From: an uncultured Ilumatobacter sp.
GTDB lineage: Bacteria > Actinomycetota > Acidimicrobiia > Acidimicrobiales > Ilumatobacteraceae
Direction of reading: 5' to 3'
Assembly (NCBI GenBank): GCA_905182555.1
Contig: CAJJBX010000019.1
Span: 1-40,391 of the forward strand
Length of the DNA: 40,391 nt
Positions within the stretch are counted from its first letter, which is position 1; the number at the start of each line of letters is the position of its first letter. The notes below the pieces were generated by a model. That model made no database searches and was not told where the DNA came from. It saw only the letters and a program-made list of their open reading frames with translations. This document shows, one piece after another, positions 8,464 to 17,696 of this stretch. The position numbers were made by a program, and so were the translations under genes.

Positions 8464-9888
8464 ATGGGCAAGACACTGCCAGAAAAGGTCTGGGACCGCC
8501 ACCTGGTCCACTCCGCCGAAGGCGAACCCGAGCTGCTGTACATCGACCTGCACCTCGTGCATGAAGTCACAAGCCCCCAGGCATTCGACGGCCTCCGTCT
8601 GACCGGGCGCGGCGTGCGTCGCCCTGATCTCACGCTCGCCACCGAGGACCACAACGTCCCGACCGAGAACATCGATCAACCGATTGCCGATCCAATCTCG
8701 GCAAAGCAGATCGACACGCTTCGCGTCAACACCGCCGAGTTCGGCATCACCAACTTCCCGATGGGTCATCCTGATCAGGGCATTGTTCACGTGATCGGCC
8801 CGGAACAGGGCCGCACCATGCCCGGCATGACCATCGTGTGCGGCGACTCGCATACCGCCACACACGGCGCCTTCGGTGCGATTGCTTTTGGCATCGGCAC
8901 CAGCGAGGTCGAGCACGTGCTCGCCACTCAGACACTCCCCCAGACTCGACCCAAGTGGATGTCCGTGACCGTTGATGGCGAGTTGCAACCCGGCGTGACC
9001 GCCAAGGACATCATCCTTGCAATCCTCGGTGAGATTGGCACGAGCGGCGGCATCGGCCACATCATCGAGTACCGCGGGTCTGCCATCCGGGCGCTCTCGA
9101 TGGAAGGCCGCATGACTGTCTGCAACATGTCGATCGAAGCCGGCGCCAAGGCCGGGCTCATCGCTCCCGATGCAACAACGTTCGAGTACCTCGAAGGCCG
9201 CCAGCACGCACCGCAGGGTGCCAACTGGGCCGCAGCGATCGCCGACTGGAAAACGCTTTTCTCGGACGACGACGCAGTGTGGGACGCCACCGTCGTGCTC
9301 AACGCCGCACAAATCTCACCGCACGTTTCATGGGGCACCAACCCCGGCCAGGTTGGTCCTATCGATCGACCCATCCCCTCCCCGAGCGATTTTGAGAGCA
9401 CGACAGCTCAAGAAACCGTGCAACGCGCACTCGACTACATGGGCCTCGAAGCCGGCCAGTCAATGCGCGACGTCAGCGTCGACACCGTCTTTATCGGATC
9501 CTGCACCAATAGCCGGATCGAAGACCTCCGCGCCGCTGCTGCAGTCATGGAAGGGCGGACCGTCACGGTTCCTCGCGCGTTGATCGTTCCCGGGAGCCAC
9601 CGTGTCAAAGCGCAGGCGATCGAAGAGGGTCTCGACAAGATCTTTACGGCGGCCGGGGCCGACTGGCGCGAGCCGGGCTGCTCGATGTGCCTCGCGATGA
9701 ACCCGGACAAGCTCGCCCCCAAGGAGCGCGCAGCATCCACCAGCAATCGCAATTTCGAAGGGCGCCAAGGCCCCGGTGGCCGCACCCACCTCGTGTCGCC
9801 TGCGGTTGCCGCGGCAACCGCCATCAAGGGCACGTTCTGCACACCCGCTGACCTCCCTGCGCAGGGCGACGAGAAGGTGGCCAAGTGA
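8464..9888 (+). CDS. leuC: 3-isopropylmalate dehydratase large subunit LeuC
   Basis: LeuC with LeuD isomerises 2-isopropylmalate to 3-isopropylmalate using a [4Fe-4S] cluster. The 474-residue protein begins [12 protein letters not shown] and has the aconitase signatures [17 protein letters not shown] and [17 protein letters not shown]. Cluster cysteines are C347, C406 and C409 (the latter two in [11 protein letters not shown]). ATG 8464 matches the family N terminus; the upstream extension of the frame is antisense to iclR. The stop overlaps the leuD GTG by GTGA, so the subunits are translationally coupled. Confidence 0.97.
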   Translation: MGKTLPEKVWDRHLVHSAEGEPELLYIDLHLVHEVTSPQAFDGLRLTGRGVRRPDLTLATEDHNVPTENIDQPIADPISAKQIDTLRVNTAEFGITNFPMGHPDQGIVHVIGPEQGRTMPGMTIVCGDSHTATHGAFGAIAFGIGTSEVEHVLATQTLPQTRPKWMSVTVDGELQPGVTAKDIILAILGEIGTSGGIGHIIEYRGSAIRALSMEGRMTVCNMSIEAGAKAGLIAPDATTFEYLEGRQHAPQGANWAAAIADWKTLFSDDDAVWDATVVLNAAQISPHVSWGTNPGQVGPIDRPIPSPSDFESTTAQETVQRALDYMGLEAGQSMRDVSVDTVFIGSCTNSRIEDLRAAAAVMEGRTVTVPRALIVPGSHRVKAQAIEEGLDKIFTAAGADWREPGCSMCLAMNPDKLAPKERAASTSNRNFEGRQGPGGRTHLVSPAVAAATAIKGTFCTPADLPAQGDEKVAK

Positions 9889-10469
9889 AGTCTGTCCAGG
9901 TCATCACCGGAACCGGCGTGCCGTTGAAGCGCTCCGACGTCGACACCGATCAGATCATCCCCGCCGTCTGGCTCAAGCAGGTCGAGCGAACCGGCTTCGA
10001 AAAGGGCCTCTTTTCGGCATGGCGTGACGAACAGGGCTTCGTGCTCAACGACGAACGCTATGCAGGCGCCAACATTCTCGTCGCCGGCCCGGCCTTCGGT
10101 GTTGGCTCCTCCCGCGAGCACGCCGTTTGGGCCATCCAGCAGTACGGATTCGATGCCGTGATCGCACCCAGCTTCTCCGACATCTTCCGGAACAACTGCA
10201 CCAAGAACGGCCTCGTTCCGGTGATCCTGCCCGAGGCCGTCGTCGAAGCAATCTGGGGTGCAATTGAGTCCGACGCAGCCACGTCGATTGTCGTCGACAT
10301 GCAACGACTCAAGGTCGAAGTTCCTGCCGCAGGAATCGACGAACAGTTTCCAATGGACGCCGCCACGCAGCACCGCTTCCTCAACGGTCTCGATGACATC
10401 GGCATCACGATGACCCACGTCGACGAAATCACGAGCTTCGAGAGCAGTCGACCGGCCTGGTTCGGCTGA
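9885..10469 (+). CDS. leuD: 3-isopropylmalate dehydratase small subunit LeuD
   Basis: This is the 194-residue swivel-domain subunit. It carries [27 protein letters not shown] at the N terminus, [37 protein letters not shown] in the middle and IDEQFPMD near the C terminus, all standard for LeuD. The GTG start at 9885 overlaps the leuC TGA. An imperfect 31-bp palindrome begins 1 bp after its stop. Confidence 0.97.
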   Translation: MKSVQVITGTGVPLKRSDVDTDQIIPAVWLKQVERTGFEKGLFSAWRDEQGFVLNDERYAGANILVAGPAFGVGSSREHAVWAIQQYGFDAVIAPSFSDIFRNNCTKNGLVPVILPEAVVEAIWGAIESDAATSIVVDMQRLKVEVPAAGIDEQFPMDAATQHRFLNGLDDIGITMTHVDEITSFESSRPAWFG

Positions 10470-10470
10470 G

Positions 10471-10501
10471 TTGTCGTTGGGGTCTGACCCCAACTACAAC
10501 G
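10471..10501. repeat. 31-bp palindrome centred on GGGGTCTGACCCC
   Basis: GTTGTCGTTGGGGT (10471-10484) and ACCCCAACTACAAC (10488-10501) match at 13 of 14 positions around a CTG centre. It lies between the leuD stop and the start of the next gene. It could terminate leuCD transcription or be one copy of a dispersed palindrome; a related GGGGTCAGGCCCC core occurs at 13546-13558. Confidence 0.7.
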
Positions 10502-10524
10502 AGGTGATCGGGCAGAATCGTCTG

Positions 10525-11655
10525 ATGGCAAATGTTCACGGCACGTCGGCTCCCGAATACAGCAAGCTCAGTGAGCTGCTGAGCAGCACAATTGATAATG
10601 GCAAAGACGTCGGCGCGTCGGTCTCGGTGACTGTCGACGGCGAAACCGTCGTCGACATCTGGGGCGGCTGGGCCGACGAGGCCAAGACCACCCCGTGGTC
10701 CGAGAACACGATCGTCAACGTCTGGTCGACCACCAAGACAATGACCTTTCTTTCGGCTTTGATTCTCGCTGAGCGAGGCCAGCTTGACTTCCACGAGAAG
10801 GTGGCGACCTACTGGCCAGAATTCGCTCAGAACGGCAAGGCCGACATCGAAGTCCGCCACCTCATGGGCCACACGTCGGGCGTCAGCGCCTGGGAACAAC
10901 CCGTCGAGACCGACGACATCTACGACTGGGAGAAGTCGACGTCGATGCTCGCAGCGCAGGCGCCTTGGTGGACGCCCGGCGAGGGCTCCGGCTACCACGC
11001 CCTAAATCAAGGTCATTTGATCGGCGAAGTCATCCGCCGGATCGACGGTCGCATGCTTGGCGACTTCTTCGCCGAGGAAGTAGCGCGGCCACTCGACGCC
11101 GACTTTCACATCGGGCTCGACCCGGCCGAATTCGCCCGGGTGTCGAATGTGATTCCGCCGCCACCGCTTGATTTCGACCTTGCAGCACTCGACCCCAACA
11201 GTCTGCTGATCAAGACCTTCACCGGCCCGGCTCCGGCCGCCGAGGAGGCGTGGACCCCCCAATGGCGCCAGGCCTGCATCGGTGCAGCCAACGGCCATGG
11301 CAACGCCCGCTCGGTTGCTCGCGTGCAGGCCATCGTTGCCAACGGTGGCACCGTCGACGGGGTCTCACTCCTGTCTGCCGACACGATCCAGATGATCTTC
11401 GAAGAACAGGCCCACGGTGTCGACCAAGTGCTCGGCCTCCCTGTCCGATTTGGGATGGGCTACGCCCTGCACTCCGAAGCAGTCCCGTACCTGCCAGAGG
11501 GCAACTACGCCTACTGGGGCGGTTGGGGCGGCTCGTCGATCATCGTCGACATCGACCGCAAGATCAGCTTCGCCTACGTGATGAACCGGATGGACGAAGG
11601 GCTGCTTGGTGACATGCGCGGTATCAACCTCGCTCAAGAGGTCTTCAAGCGCTGA
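10525..11655 (+). CDS. Serine hydrolase of the beta-lactamase/class C esterase family
   Basis: The 376-residue protein has the catalytic S-x-x-K tetrad in VWSTTKTMTF, a Tyr motif in SGYHALNQGHLIGEVIRR, HLMGHTSGVSAW and a C-terminal GWGGSSIIVDIDRKISFAYVMNR strand. This pattern belongs to EstB-like esterases and class C-like carboxylesterases rather than to true resistance beta-lactamases. No signal peptide is seen, so it is probably cytoplasmic. ATG 10525 is preferred over the frame opening at 10471, which runs through the palindrome. The substrate is unknown. Confidence 0.9.
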   Translation: MANVHGTSAPEYSKLSELLSSTIDNGKDVGASVSVTVDGETVVDIWGGWADEAKTTPWSENTIVNVWSTTKTMTFLSALILAERGQLDFHEKVATYWPEFAQNGKADIEVRHLMGHTSGVSAWEQPVETDDIYDWEKSTSMLAAQAPWWTPGEGSGYHALNQGHLIGEVIRRIDGRMLGDFFAEEVARPLDADFHIGLDPAEFARVSNVIPPPPLDFDLAALDPNSLLIKTFTGPAPAAEEAWTPQWRQACIGAANGHGNARSVARVQAIVANGGTVDGVSLLSADTIQMIFEEQAHGVDQVLGLPVRFGMGYALHSEAVPYLPEGNYAYWGGWGGSSIIVDIDRKISFAYVMNRMDEGLLGDMRGINLAQEVFKR

Positions 11656-11672
11656 TCAGCGCAGCCCGAGCG

Positions 11673-12680
11673 TCAGATCTTGACGACCATCTTGCCGGTA
11701 TTGGCACCAGCGAGGAGCCCAATGAACGCTTCGCCGGCATTCTCGATGCCTTCGATAACCGTTTCGTCATGCTTGATCGTGCCGTCGGCAAGCCATCCGC
11801 CGACCTCGGTGATGAAGTCCTGCATCATGTCCCAGTGGTCGCTCACGATGAAGCCACGCAGGTTCAGTCGCTTGCCAATAGCCAGCGACATGTTGTTCGG
11901 GCCAGGTGCCGGCTCGGTGTTGTTGTATGCCGAGATCGCTCCGCACAGCGCGACGCGACCCATCGGGTTCAGGGCGTGTATCGCTGCCTGCAGGTGCTCG
12001 CCGCCAACGTTGTCGAAGTAGACATCGATGCCGTCAGGTGCCGCTGCGAAAAGCTGCTTGGCAACAGGACCTAACTTGTAATTGAAAGCCGAGTCGTAGC
12101 CGAGCTCATCGGTCAGCCACGCAACCTTCTCGTCGGTACCTGCCGAACCAATGACACGTGAAGCGCCCTTCAGCTTTGCGAGTTGTCCCACCAGGGAGCC
12201 AACGGCTCCGGCCGCCCCGGACACAAAGACGGCGTCGCCCTCCTTGAACGACGCAACCTCAAGCAACCCCGCGTAAGCAGTCATTCCCGGCATGCCGAGC
12301 ACGCCCAGGTTTGCTGACAGGGAGACCCCTTCGATCACCGCGGCCGGCTGGACAGCCGAGCCTTGGACGATGGCAATCTCGCGCCATCCGAGGTTGTGTA
12401 CAACCTGGCTTCCGACCGGAACTGTGCCCGACTTCGATTCGATGACCTCGCCCACGGCACCGCCTTCGAGCGGCTGACCAATCTGGAACGGCGGCACGTA
12501 CGACTTGACGTCGTTCATGCGGCCACGCATGTACGGATCCACCGACATGAAACGATTCGCGATCATGACCTCACCGTCTTTCAGATCGCGGACTGGCGAT
12601 TCCGCAACTTCAAAGTTTTCGGGAACGGGAGCACCATTCGGACGCGAGGCAAGATTGACATGGCGTGAGGTGCGGGTCAT
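11673..12680 (-). CDS. NADP-dependent MDR oxidoreductase (YncB/CurA/prostaglandin-reductase type)
   Basis: The 335-residue protein is a zinc-free medium-chain reductase. It starts with the characteristic ASRPNGAPVPENFEVAE segment, has FMSVDPYMRGRM, the substrate-site GMPGMTAYAGLLEVA and the Rossmann motif SGAAGAVGSLVGQLAK, then DVYFDNVGGEHLQAAI and GKMVVKI at the end. Relatives reduce alpha,beta-unsaturated ketones or aldehydes with NADPH. A TATTGT box (12692-12687, minus strand) lies 6 nt before the ATG. It is convergent with the serine hydrolase, 17 bp apart. Confidence 0.93.
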   Translation of the reverse strand: MTRTSRHVNLASRPNGAPVPENFEVAESPVRDLKDGEVMIANRFMSVDPYMRGRMNDVKSYVPPFQIGQPLEGGAVGEVIESKSGTVPVGSQVVHNLGWREIAIVQGSAVQPAAVIEGVSLSANLGVLGMPGMTAYAGLLEVASFKEGDAVFVSGAAGAVGSLVGQLAKLKGASRVIGSAGTDEKVAWLTDELGYDSAFNYKLGPVAKQLFAAAPDGIDVYFDNVGGEHLQAAIHALNPMGRVALCGAISAYNNTEPAPGPNNMSLAIGKRLNLRGFIVSDHWDMMQDFITEVGGWLADGTIKHDETVIEGIENAGEAFIGLLAGANTGKMVVKI

Positions 12681-12740
12681 GGCTCGACAATATCGACATT
12701 CGAGCGGCGCTCAACTGGTCTCCTCCGGACCTTGTCAAAA

Positions 12741-12795
12741 TGCGCTCAAAATGCGCTCAAAATGCGCTCACGGTGCACTCACAGTGCACTCCGTG
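12741..12795. repeat. Five direct repeats of 11 bp upstream of the GNAT promoter
   Basis: Copies are TGCGCTCAAAA (12741-12751), the same again (12752-12762), TGCGCTCACGG (12763-12773), TGCACTCACAG (12774-12784) and TGCACTCCGTG (12785-12795). The last ends 5 bp before the TATGTT box at 12801-12806. The period is close to one helical turn, so all copies face the same side of the DNA, as expected for an operator array. An 8-bp palindrome AGTGCACT sits at 12783-12790. Confidence 0.75.
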
Positions 12796-12813
12796 CCGGT
12801 TATGTTGCCGAGC

Positions 12814-13509
12814 ATGGCCGATGCATACCCCGCTGTTGAGCAACGACTGGGTCGCCACCTGACGGAATGGGTGGGCCAGTGGCCACCACTGGCAGACGGC
12901 ATCACCGTGGTCGGCGACCCGGCCCGGCTGCAGCCCACCTGGGACGGCTCAATTCGCAAGCTGCTCGGTGTTGGAAACGGGGAGGCGACGATCATCGCCG
13001 TCCCGCCACCCCAGGCTGACGCCGTAGCTGCAGCGTTATCGGACGGGCCTGACCGTGCTGGGCTCGGAGACGAACTTGGCGCGATCCTCGGCACTGGCCC
13101 GGCTCGCTTCGGCGCCGGCGTGTTCCGATCGACAACAGATGTCGACCCGACAATCGAAGCCCTCGGAGAGTGGGTCACCACACAAACCTCCAACCTCCCT
13201 CCCTGGCTCGCCCCATTCAATGGCCCTCGTCTCGTCGCTCGCAACAATGCGGGTGAGGTGATTGCATCCGTGGGCATCAAGATCCATGACCGCTTCGGCT
13301 ACGAAATCTCCGTGGTCACCGAAGCAGAAGCCCGGGGCCGAGGCTTCGCTCGACGCCTCGTGGCAACTGCGGCACGCTGGGTGCTCGACGACGGTGCGAT
13401 TCCGACGTATCTGCACCAACCGAGCAATCTTGCAAGCGCTCACGTCGCCGAGGCGGTCGGCTTCGCTGATAATGGCTGGACCGTCCACGGTCTCTGGCCG
13501 CGCAGCTGA
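12814..13509 (+). CDS. GNAT-family N-acetyltransferase
   Basis: The protein has 231 residues with a C-terminal GNAT domain: strand 4 in EVIASVGIKIHDRFGYEISVVTE, the acetyl-CoA loop EARGRGFARRLVATAARWVL and the AHVAEAVGFADNGWTVHGLW end. The first 120 residues are less conserved. The substrate is unknown. ATG 12814 is chosen because TATGTT (12801-12806) lies exactly 7 nt upstream, which indicates a leaderless message; ATG 12802 would overlap that box. An array of five 11-bp repeats precedes the promoter. Confidence 0.82.
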   Translation: MADAYPAVEQRLGRHLTEWVGQWPPLADGITVVGDPARLQPTWDGSIRKLLGVGNGEATIIAVPPPQADAVAAALSDGPDRAGLGDELGAILGTGPARFGAGVFRSTTDVDPTIEALGEWVTTQTSNLPPWLAPFNGPRLVARNNAGEVIASVGIKIHDRFGYEISVVTEAEARGRGFARRLVATAARWVLDDGAIPTYLHQPSNLASAHVAEAVGFADNGWTVHGLWPRS

Positions 13510-13521
13510 CCACAGCACGCA

Positions 13522-13582
13522 GCACGCAGCCAGATAGTTACAAATGGGGTCAGGCCCCTTTCGCAACTATCTGGCTGCGTGC
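13522..13582. terminator. Long palindrome acting as convergent terminator
   Basis: Perfect 18-bp arms GCACGCAGCCAGATAGTT (13522-13539) and AACTATCTGGCTGCGTGC (13565-13582) enclose a second inverted core, GGGGTCAGGCCCC (13546-13558). The right arm contains the stop codon and last codons of the M20 peptidase. The element separates two convergent genes and should fold as a bidirectional terminator. The perfect arms suggest copying or mobility as well. Confidence 0.75.
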
Positions 13583-14997
13583 GCTGACAGGATGTGCGCC
13601 ACAGCCATTGTCAGCCGACAGGCCGTCGGGACGTGCAAGTATTCGTTGGGTCCGTGGGCATTGGCATCCGGCCCGAGCACACCGGTGATCACGAATTGTG
13701 CTTTCGGGAACTTTTCGCCGAGCATCCCCATAAATGGGATCGACCCGCCCTCGCCGAAGTTTCGTGCTGGCTGCCCGAATGCCGCGGCCGACGCAGCATC
13801 GAGCGCGTCGGCCAGCCACGGCTCTGTTGCGGGTGCGTCCCAGCCGGGAGCCCCGTCGACGTTCGAGAACGAGACACGTGCACCGTACGGCGGATCGGCT
13901 TCTAACGCAGCTGTGATCGCTGCTGCTGCTGCCTTTGGGTCAGCGGTCGGAGGAAGTCGGAACGAAAGCTTGAGCGACGTCGACGGACGAAGCACGTTGC
14001 CGGCCCGATTCGTGGGCGGCAGGCCGTCAGCACCGACAACGCTCAGTGTGCCGTGCCATGTGCGAGCAAGCAGCTGTCCAGCAGGATCGGCAACGGTTGC
14101 TCGGGCCCCCGCAACCAACGGGTAGTTGTCGGCATAGGCGCCAACCAGCGGTGCAGTGTCGTTGGCTTCAGCGATACGGCCCGGTGGAATCTCGACGATG
14201 AGTTCGGGCAACAACATCGCTCCGGTCGCCGAATCCTCGACACGGTCGAGCAGCAAGCGAAGAATGCGGAACGACGACGGAATCATGCCCGACACATCGC
14301 CCGAGTGCAGGCCGTCGGTCACGATGTCGACGGCCAGGGTGCCCATCACCATGCCGCGCAGGGACGTGGTGACCCACATGCGTTCGTAGTCAACGCACCC
14401 CGAGTCGAGACACACCACAAGGCTGGGCGTGCTGATCGTGTCGGCGAGCGCTTCGATGTACGCAGGAAGATCTGGCGAGCCCGACTCTTCGCTCGCTTCG
14501 ATCAGCACAACACATCGGTTGTGGGCACCACCGGCAGCCTGAGTTGCTTCGATAGCGGTCAGGCTGGCAAACGCTGCGTAGCCGTCGTCGGCACCGCCTC
14601 GCCCATACAACCGGTCGCCTTTGAGGACAGGCGTCCAGGGCCCAAGATCGTCCCGCCAGCCTTCCATTTCCGGTTGCTTGTCGAGGTGCCCGTACAACAG
14701 CACCGGGTCGTCGTTTGAGCCTCCGTTGCAGGCCGGAACGTCGATCACGATCATTGGCGTACGTTCGGGCAACTCCATCACTCCGACCGTCATCCCAGGA
14801 ATCGGACGGTCTCGGCACCACCCGGCGATCAGCTCGACAGCCTGGGCCATGAAGCCATTTTCACGCCAATCAGGGTCGAAGTCCGGCGACACGTTTGGGA
14901 TCGCGATGTAGTCGTGCAGCAGCGGGACAATTCCGACCCACGCGTCGTTGGCGTAGTCGCGGATGATATCGCCAGGCGAAGGTTCGGTCAGCGTCAT
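13567..14997 (-). CDS. M20 family metallopeptidase (CNDP-type dipeptidase)
   Basis: The 476-residue protein carries the M20 metal site: H104 and D106 in LLYGHLDKQPEMEGW, the bridging Asp in YGRGGADDGYAAF (137-138), Glu pair 170-171 in EASEESGSPDL, CLDSG and the C-terminal His in DANAHGPNEYLHV. It contains a lid domain in the middle. It is predicted to hydrolyse dipeptides or N-acylated amino acids in the cytoplasm. ATG 14997 is supported by a TACCGT box (15010-15005, minus strand) 7 nt upstream. Amino-acid N-deacylases of this family belong to the racemase pathway suggested for the 28-30 kb operon, but the gene is not adjacent to it. Confidence 0.93.
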   Translation of the reverse strand: MTLTEPSPGDIIRDYANDAWVGIVPLLHDYIAIPNVSPDFDPDWRENGFMAQAVELIAGWCRDRPIPGMTVGVMELPERTPMIVIDVPACNGGSNDDPVLLYGHLDKQPEMEGWRDDLGPWTPVLKGDRLYGRGGADDGYAAFASLTAIEATQAAGGAHNRCVVLIEASEESGSPDLPAYIEALADTISTPSLVVCLDSGCVDYERMWVTTSLRGMVMGTLAVDIVTDGLHSGDVSGMIPSSFRILRLLLDRVEDSATGAMLLPELIVEIPPGRIAEANDTAPLVGAYADNYPLVAGARATVADPAGQLLARTWHGTLSVVGADGLPPTNRAGNVLRPSTSLKLSFRLPPTADPKAAAAAITAALEADPPYGARVSFSNVDGAPGWDAPATEPWLADALDAASAAAFGQPARNFGEGGSIPFMGMLGEKFPKAQFVITGVLGPDANAHGPNEYLHVPTACRLTMAVAHILSAHAAR

Positions 14998-15012
14998 GCA
15001 GCCAACGGTACC

Positions 15013-15041
15013 GGTCACACTGTGCCAGGCACAGAGTGACC
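15013..15041. repeat. Palindrome GGTCACACTGTGCC, downstream end of the ABC cassette
   Basis: GGTCACACTGTGCC (15013-15026) and GGCACAGAGTGACC (15028-15041) match at 13 of 14 positions around a single central A. It lies 9 bp after the last ABC permease gene and just upstream of the M20 -10 box, so it could be a terminator, an operator or both. The same GGTCACACTGTG sequence recurs at 17699-17710. Confidence 0.7.
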
Positions 15042-15049
15042 AGACCGTC

Positions 15050-15865
15050 TCAGGTCAGGAGAAGACGTTCGATGCGTCGCGCGGCGATAGCGCTGCCAAC
15101 AACGGTAATTACGACGAGGACCGCAATGTGGGCGAGGAGCTCCACACGCCACTCACCGAGATTCGCAGCACGAATCAGTTCGACACCGTGATACAGGGGA
15201 CTGAGCTGCACCACCCAGCCCCATTCGCCGTACTGCGAAACAGGGTAGAAGGTGGCCGAGAAGAGGAACAACGGCAACGTCGCCGCCGGAACGTACTCGA
15301 AGTCTTCAAACGATCGCATGAACGTCGTCAGCGCCATTCCAATCGAAGCGAAGGCAAATCCGATCAGCACACACGCCGGCACCGACAACAGGAACCAGGG
15401 GGACTCGACCATTCCCATCACCCACATGGTCACCATGAATGCGGTCGAGTAAAGAGCGCCGCGGAGCACAGCGAACATGATCTCGCCGAGCGCCACATCG
15501 CCCGCCGTCAGCGGGGTGCTCAAAACAGAGTCGTAGAGCTTGGTGATTTTCAGTTTGAAAAAAACGTTCATCGTCGAATCGAACACTGCGCCGTTCATCG
15601 CCGAGGCCGCCATCAGGCCGGGAGCGACGAACGCGTCATAGGCAATCAACTGGCCGCCGACCTCGATATCACCAACGAGTGCGGAGAGGCCGATCCGGAT
15701 CGACAAGAGATAAAAAAGCGGTTCGAAAAAGCCGCTGACCATCGCGACCCACGAGCGACGGGTCACCATCAGACTGCGCTCAACCAGCAGGTGCGGGCGC
15801 TTAATGTCAAACACCACGGCAGGCACAATCCGGGTGTACGCGGCTGGATTGAGTGAGACGCTCAT
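15050..15865 (-). CDS. ABC-2 type transporter permease (second of two)
   Basis: The 271-residue protein has six predicted membrane segments. It has the ABC-2 signature in LYDSVLSTPLTAGDVALGE, FSATFYPVSQYG and VQLSPLYHGVELIRAANLGE, the pattern of NodJ/DrrB-like permeases. It probably pairs with the neighbouring permease and ATPase to export a lipid, glycolipid or drug. The ATG overlaps the stop of the upstream permease (ATGA at 15865-15862), so the order is ATPase, permease 1, permease 2. The cargo is unknown. Confidence 0.9.
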   Translation of the reverse strand: MSVSLNPAAYTRIVPAVVFDIKRPHLLVERSLMVTRRSWVAMVSGFFEPLFYLLSIRIGLSALVGDIEVGGQLIAYDAFVAPGLMAASAMNGAVFDSTMNVFFKLKITKLYDSVLSTPLTAGDVALGEIMFAVLRGALYSTAFMVTMWVMGMVESPWFLLSVPACVLIGFAFASIGMALTTFMRSFEDFEYVPAATLPLFLFSATFYPVSQYGEWGWVVQLSPLYHGVELIRAANLGEWRVELLAHIAVLVVITVVGSAIAARRIERLLLT

Positions 15866-16680
15866 GCCCGCAATCTCGCTGCAAAGGTCTTCGTCATCGC
15901 AAACAGCCCAAGGGAGCAGAAAGCGAGCAGCACTCCAAGATGCATCGCCATCTGCGCGGGCGACGTCCCGCCGAGCACCATCGCGCGGCACAGTTCGACG
16001 CCGTGCCACAGAGGCGTGATCCACGCAACCGGTTGCAGCCAGCCCGGAAGTTGCGTGATCGGATAAAACGCGCCGCCAAACAGGAACATTGGGATCACAC
16101 CGAATCGAAGGATCGCCGGGAACGAGGCATCGGTGGTTCGCGAGCCCGTCCACGCGGCAATCGGCAACCCAAATGCCAAGCCGGTCAGGACGCTGCCGAA
16201 CGGTGCGAGCAGCAGGCCGACACGACGCGTGTCATCGAACAGCGCAAGCACCAAGGCAACCCCGACTCCGGTGAACAGCGCCCGCATCGCATAGTGCAGC
16301 GCTTTGCCGATCGCCACGTCGGTCGGAGTCAGCGGCGTCGAGATCATTGCGACATGGGCACTCGACCATTGGAATCCATCCAGAGTGCCCCACATGGCTT
16401 CCTGACTCAGGACAAACATCGCCGAGGTTGCGAACAGCGCCGTCGCGTAAAACGCGAAGTACGAAGTGTCCCCGAGCACGTTTGCCGCCGCAGGGCCGTT
16501 GTCGACCAGTTCGCCAATGCCGAGCCCGACACCGAGCAAGAACAACAGCGGCTGAATGATCGAGCCGAGCATCACCGACCACCACATTCGTCTGAAGAAG
16601 GTCCAGTCGCGCAGATAGACCCGTACAGGCGCCCATGAGGTCAACCTTCTCTGCATTCCACTTCGCATAACGGCGCCCAT
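15862..16680 (-). CDS. ABC-2 type transporter permease (first of two)
   Basis: This is a 272-residue integral membrane protein with about six helices. It shares with its neighbour the motifs SAHVAMISTPLTPTDVAIGKALHY, FLFGGAFYPITQLPGW and WITPLWHGVELCRAMVLGG. The two permeases look like diverged duplicates. ATG 16680 is chosen because it lies 13 bp after the ATPase stop; Met codons at 16668 and 16656 are alternatives. The longer open frame upstream is a shadow of the ATPase gene. Confidence 0.88.
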   Translation of the reverse strand: MGAVMRSGMQRRLTSWAPVRVYLRDWTFFRRMWWSVMLGSIIQPLLFLLGVGLGIGELVDNGPAAANVLGDTSYFAFYATALFATSAMFVLSQEAMWGTLDGFQWSSAHVAMISTPLTPTDVAIGKALHYAMRALFTGVGVALVLALFDDTRRVGLLLAPFGSVLTGLAFGLPIAAWTGSRTTDASFPAILRFGVIPMFLFGGAFYPITQLPGWLQPVAWITPLWHGVELCRAMVLGGTSPAQMAMHLGVLLAFCSLGLFAMTKTFAARLRA

Positions 16681-16693
16681 CACTCGGCCCCCG

Positions 16694-17626
16694 TCACTCA
16701 ACCAGCGTCCGGCCGGTGAGCTTGAGGAACACATCTTCGAGACTGCTACGGCGCACCAGCGCGCTTTCCGGAATGATCTCGCGCCGGTGCAACTCGGACA
16801 GGGCGGCGTCGCCGTCGTCGGAATACAGCAGTAGGCGGTCGGGCAGGATCTCGATGCGGTCACCCACGCCGTCGACCTTCGGCACCATCGATTCATTCAG
16901 TCCGTAGCCGAAGCGGACTTCGAGTACTTCGCGGCGCACATGCTTGGAAATCAACCCCTGCGGCGACCCCTCGGCGACGATCTTGCCGGCGTCCATCACG
17001 ACCAGTCGGTCACACAACTGCTCGGCCTCGTCCATGAAGTGCGTGGTGATCACTTGCGTCGCCCCACGCTCTTTAAGTTGGTACAGCCGGTCCCAGAGGA
17101 CGTGGCGAGCCTGTGGGTCGAGCCCTGTTGTTGGTTCGTCGAGCAGCAGGAGATCGGGTTCGTTGATCAGCGAACGAGCAATACTGACCCGCCGCTTCTG
17201 GCCCCCAGACAGCGGATCGACTTTACTGTCAGCCTTCTCGGTGAGCTGGACGAACTCCAACAATTCGTTAGCCCGTGCAGCAGCAGCTTTGCGCGAGAGG
17301 TCGAAGTAGCGGCCGTAGATCATGAGGTTCTCAAGCACGGTGAGATCGTTGTCGAGCTGGTCCAACTGCGGCACCACACCCATGCGAGCGCGGATCTTGC
17401 GGCCGTCGGCGACCGGGTCCAGACCGAAGATGCGGAGCGTGCCAGCCGTGGGCGGTGAGACGCAGCCGATCATTCGCATCGTCGACGTCTTGCCTGCGCC
17501 GTTCGGGCCCAAAAAGCCAAAGGCTTCGCCGGGCGCCACCTCGATGTCGATGCCATCGACTGCAGTGAAGTCACCGAAGCGTTTCACCAGCGACGAACCA
17601 ACAACCGGTGACTGTTGGGATCCCAT
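16694..17626 (-). CDS. ABC transporter ATP-binding protein (NodI/DrrA type)
   Basis: The 310-residue ATPase contains Walker A GPNGAGKTS, the Q-loop in MGVVPQLDQLDNDLT, signature LSGGQKRRVSIARSL, Walker B LLLLDEPTTGLDP and the switch His in ITTHFMDEAEQ. The C-terminal extension with SALVRRSSLEDVFLKLTGRTL is typical of the DrrA/NodI subfamily that energises ABC-2 exporters. It is the first gene of the three-gene minus-strand operon and probably sits at the inner face of the membrane with the two permeases. Confidence 0.95.
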   Translation of the reverse strand: MGSQQSPVVGSSLVKRFGDFTAVDGIDIEVAPGEAFGFLGPNGAGKTSTMRMIGCVSPPTAGTLRIFGLDPVADGRKIRARMGVVPQLDQLDNDLTVLENLMIYGRYFDLSRKAAAARANELLEFVQLTEKADSKVDPLSGGQKRRVSIARSLINEPDLLLLDEPTTGLDPQARHVLWDRLYQLKERGATQVITTHFMDEAEQLCDRLVVMDAGKIVAEGSPQGLISKHVRREVLEVRFGYGLNESMVPKVDGVGDRIEILPDRLLLYSDDGDAALSELHRREIIPESALVRRSSLEDVFLKLTGRTLVE

Positions 17627-17696
17627 CAGTCGATTCTGTCAGCACTGAGGGCCTGCTGCCACCTCGATAAGTCCCGACACGCGCACGCCGAAGGTA

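Noticed and set aside
10525..11655. Antibiotic-resistance beta-lactamase
   Set aside because: The S-x-x-K and Tyr motifs fit EstB-like esterases and there is no signal peptide for export.
14053..14718. Long plus-strand open frame inside the M20 peptidase gene
   Set aside because: It is an antisense shadow of a well-supported gene; its translation has no conserved motif.
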